Source: Oscillospiraceae bacterium (GTDB lineage: Bacteria > Bacillota_A > Clostridia > Oscillospirales > Ruminococcaceae). From it: a stretch of 6,566 bases of DNA. The DNA lies in NCBI GenBank assembly GCA_017440445.1, contig JAFSHE010000210.1, positions 1 through 6,566 on the forward strand, read 5' to 3'. Made by a program: the position numbers and the translations under genes. The notes under the pieces are model-generated. The model did no database searches, had not been told where the DNA came from, and saw only the letters and a list, made by a program, of their open reading frames with translations. Each line of letters begins with the position of its first letter. The stretch's first letter is position 1. Positions 5,389 through 6,566 of this stretch are shown here, piece after piece.

Positions 5389-6566
5389 ATGAGTAATAAA
5401 AAGCGTAGAATTCGCAGCAAAGCGGTAGCCTCCTTTGCTTTCGCTTTAACATTGCTTGCTTCCAAAACAGCAACCACTATCAGTACCTCGGCGAACTATC
5501 TCCCCGAGGGTGATGTGACCAACTACACTGACGAAAGGGTATCAGGTGACGGTACATCGTACAAGCATGTTGCTGCCAATACCTATGTGGCAACCAGCAG
5601 CTCCTACTCTACCATTAATTACCTTAACTCCCTTAAACAGGTAAAGGACTTCGCAGTAGTTTCAAACTCCCTCTCCAGCACACATATCGAGGGAACTGTC
5701 TGCGTTTCTGACCTTAACCAGTTTGACATCTACAACACTAACTGCTCTAACAATATAAGCAACTACGTATGCTATCTTGATAAAGCTCCCGAAAGCGATT
5801 TCATGAAGATCGGTGTTGATTCAGGCTCGAAATATGAGCTGGTCTTTGGCTTTGATTTTGAAATAACAGGAAACAGAGATAGCAAGATCACATTTTCTGC
5901 AAACGGTAAAACATATACAATTGAAGTAAACGGTGCAGCTGAGAACCTCTCCATCAGAAAGGCTACGGACGGAGAGAACGTTACAAATATCAGCGGTATC
6001 ATGGATGACCTTGCTGAAACAGGCTCTGACCTTATGAACGACAAGGACTGCGCATATAACGCAGACGCTGAAACAAGTGCTTTCGACTCTGCTGTAAAGG
6101 CTATCGCTGACGGAAGTGCTGTTTCCGGCGATACTATGGTCATCAATGTTCACGCAAGTGAGCTTGGTTCCAACGACAACAACATCGCTAAGCTTCTCAG
6201 CGAAAACAACGGTGTTCGCATCATCGTTAACGTGATTACAGAAAATGTCCAGGATGTTTATTTCGGTAACGTAAACGTTCCTGACTGGACTCAGTCGTGC
6301 GAAAACGTAATTTTTAACTTCGGTAACTTCTCAGGAAATATCTCTACTCCCCTCAACGGTGGTATCTTCGTTGCTCCGTACGCTACATTCTCCAATAATG
6401 GTAATGTAAACGGTGCTGTTATTGCAGATAAGGTAAATCAGGGTGCCGAGATTCATCAGGTAACAGGCGACTATGACTTCCCTACTGACGATGATATTCC
6501 TGATGATCCTGAATTAGATACAGATACAGACACAGATACAGATACAGACACAGATACAGATACAGA
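5389..6566 (+). CDS. Secreted choice-of-anchor A type surface protein, 3' end missing
   Basis: Open to the window edge; 392 complete codons are visible and no stop is reached. A strongly basic N-terminus (KKRRIRSK, 4-11), a hydrophobic core (12-24) and a probable cleavage after TSA35 form a Sec signal peptide. Residues about 60-362 look like a choice-of-anchor A domain. Near its start are KDFAVVSNSL (86-95) and HIEGTV (99-104), and near its end GGIFVAPYATFSNNGNVNGA (324-343) and EIHQ (354-357); I recognise these from that family by eye only. After an Asp/Pro-rich bridge the chain enters an Asp-Thr repeat at residue 377. The family name reflects varied C-terminal anchors, so the missing part probably carries a sorting signal, dockerin or other anchor. 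Role: cell-surface or extracellular protein, possibly adhesive; ligand unknown. It has its own promoter at 5275-5303. Confidence 0.82.
   Translation, partial: MSNKKRRIRSKAVASFAFALTLLASKTATTISTSANYLPEGDVTNYTDERVSGDGTSYKHVAANTYVATSSSYSTINYLNSLKQVKDFAVVSNSLSSTHIEGTVCVSDLNQFDIYNTNCSNNISNYVCYLDKAPESDFMKIGVDSGSKYELVFGFDFEITGNRDSKITFSANGKTYTIEVNGAAENLSIRKATDGENVTNISGIMDDLAETGSDLMNDKDCAYNADAETSAFDSAVKAIADGSAVSGDTMVINVHASELGSNDNNIAKLLSENNGVRIIVNVITENVQDVYFGNVNVPDWTQSCENVIFNFGNFSGNISTPLNGGIFVAPYATFSNNGNVNGAVIADKVNQGAEIHQVTGDYDFPTDDDIPDDPELDTDTDTDTDTDTDTDT
6517..6566 (+). repeat. In-frame 18-bp tandem repeat encoding (Asp-Thr)n
   Basis: The unit GATACAGATACAGACACA occurs almost three times (2.8 copies) before the window ends, the third being cut off, inside a shorter GAYACA hexamer period. 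It encodes alternating Asp and Thr from residue 377 on. Unit lengths of 6 and 18 bp keep the frame, so copy-number changes would alter linker length without breaking the protein. Such acidic Thr-rich stretches usually act as extended linkers or glycosylated stalks. Confidence 0.9.

Larger units (their letters stand above)
5318..5392 (+). other. Possible 24-codon leader ORF overlapping the surface protein start
   Basis: An open frame begins at ATG 5318 and ends with TGA at 5390-5392. It reads MPNYGIAIHFLRKY and a further ten residues, and is rich in Lys and Arg. It would start only about 8 nt from the predicted transcript start, with no clear Shine-Dalgarno, and its stop overlaps the next ATG as ATGA. 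The downstream ribosome site lies inside it. Translational coupling is possible, but an open frame this short is expected by chance fairly often. Confidence 0.2.

Noticed and set aside
5772..6153. Minus-strand open frames opposite the surface protein gene
   Set aside because: They have no ribosome site or recognisable domain, and they mirror a strongly supported secreted protein on the + strand; they are frame shadows.

Overview
The window carries the downstream part of a type IV pilus-like (type IV filament) operon from a Gram-positive clostridial bacterium, followed by a separately transcribed secreted surface protein. Ruminococcus or a close Oscillospiraceae relative is my best guess. The reasons are the gene order seen in clostridial pilus-like clusters, strong AGGAGG ribosome sites, moderate GC with consensus sigma-A promoter elements, a lipoprotein with a long Ser/Thr/Glu/Pro stalk, and a choice-of-anchor A type protein running into an Asp-Thr repeat. 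The genus is inference from memory of such proteins; no search was run.

Region 1 (1-5187) is a tight run of seven genes, all on the + strand. They are a transglutaminase-like lipoprotein (17-1318), a short PilC/GspF-type membrane platform protein (1337-2380), four small single-pass membrane proteins with pilin or pseudopilin character (2395-2712, 2712-3170, 3167-3631, 3624-4097), and a PilT-family retraction-type ATPase (4123-5175). Spacings are +18, +14, -1, -4, -8 and +25 nt, so this is almost certainly one transcript. Position 1 already lies at the ribosome site of the first gene, so the operon promoter and probably more genes are upstream. An intrinsic terminator whose loop contains the pilT stop codon closes the operon. 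No PilB/GspE extension ATPase, PilM/N/O or prepilin peptidase is in the window.

Two starts need correcting. The third pilin-like gene most likely starts at a CTG codon (3167), overlapping the upstream stop as CTGA behind a strong Shine-Dalgarno. The first ATG (3224) would cut off the pilin-like N-terminus (LFLIEMLIALLFF). The fourth pilin-like gene most likely starts at 3624, not 3609, and the small gene after pilC starts at 2395.

Region 2 (5188-6566) starts with a roughly 200-nt control region. It holds a perfect TTGACA-N17-TATAAT promoter, a 10-bp palindrome overlapping the -35 box, a second perfect inverted repeat in the leader, and a short open frame whose stop overlaps the next start as ATGA. 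It drives a secreted choice-of-anchor A type protein that enters an in-frame 18-bp Asp-Thr repeat and runs off the window.

The likely shared theme is the cell surface. The operon would build and retract a thin filament, or a pseudopilus for secretion or DNA uptake; the lipoprotein may modify or crosslink exported protein; and the last gene encodes a secreted, possibly adhesive protein. The most interesting point is that none of the four pilin-like proteins has a complete class III signal: one keeps Glu5 but has Asn at -1, another keeps Gly/Phe at the cleavage site but lacks Glu5.
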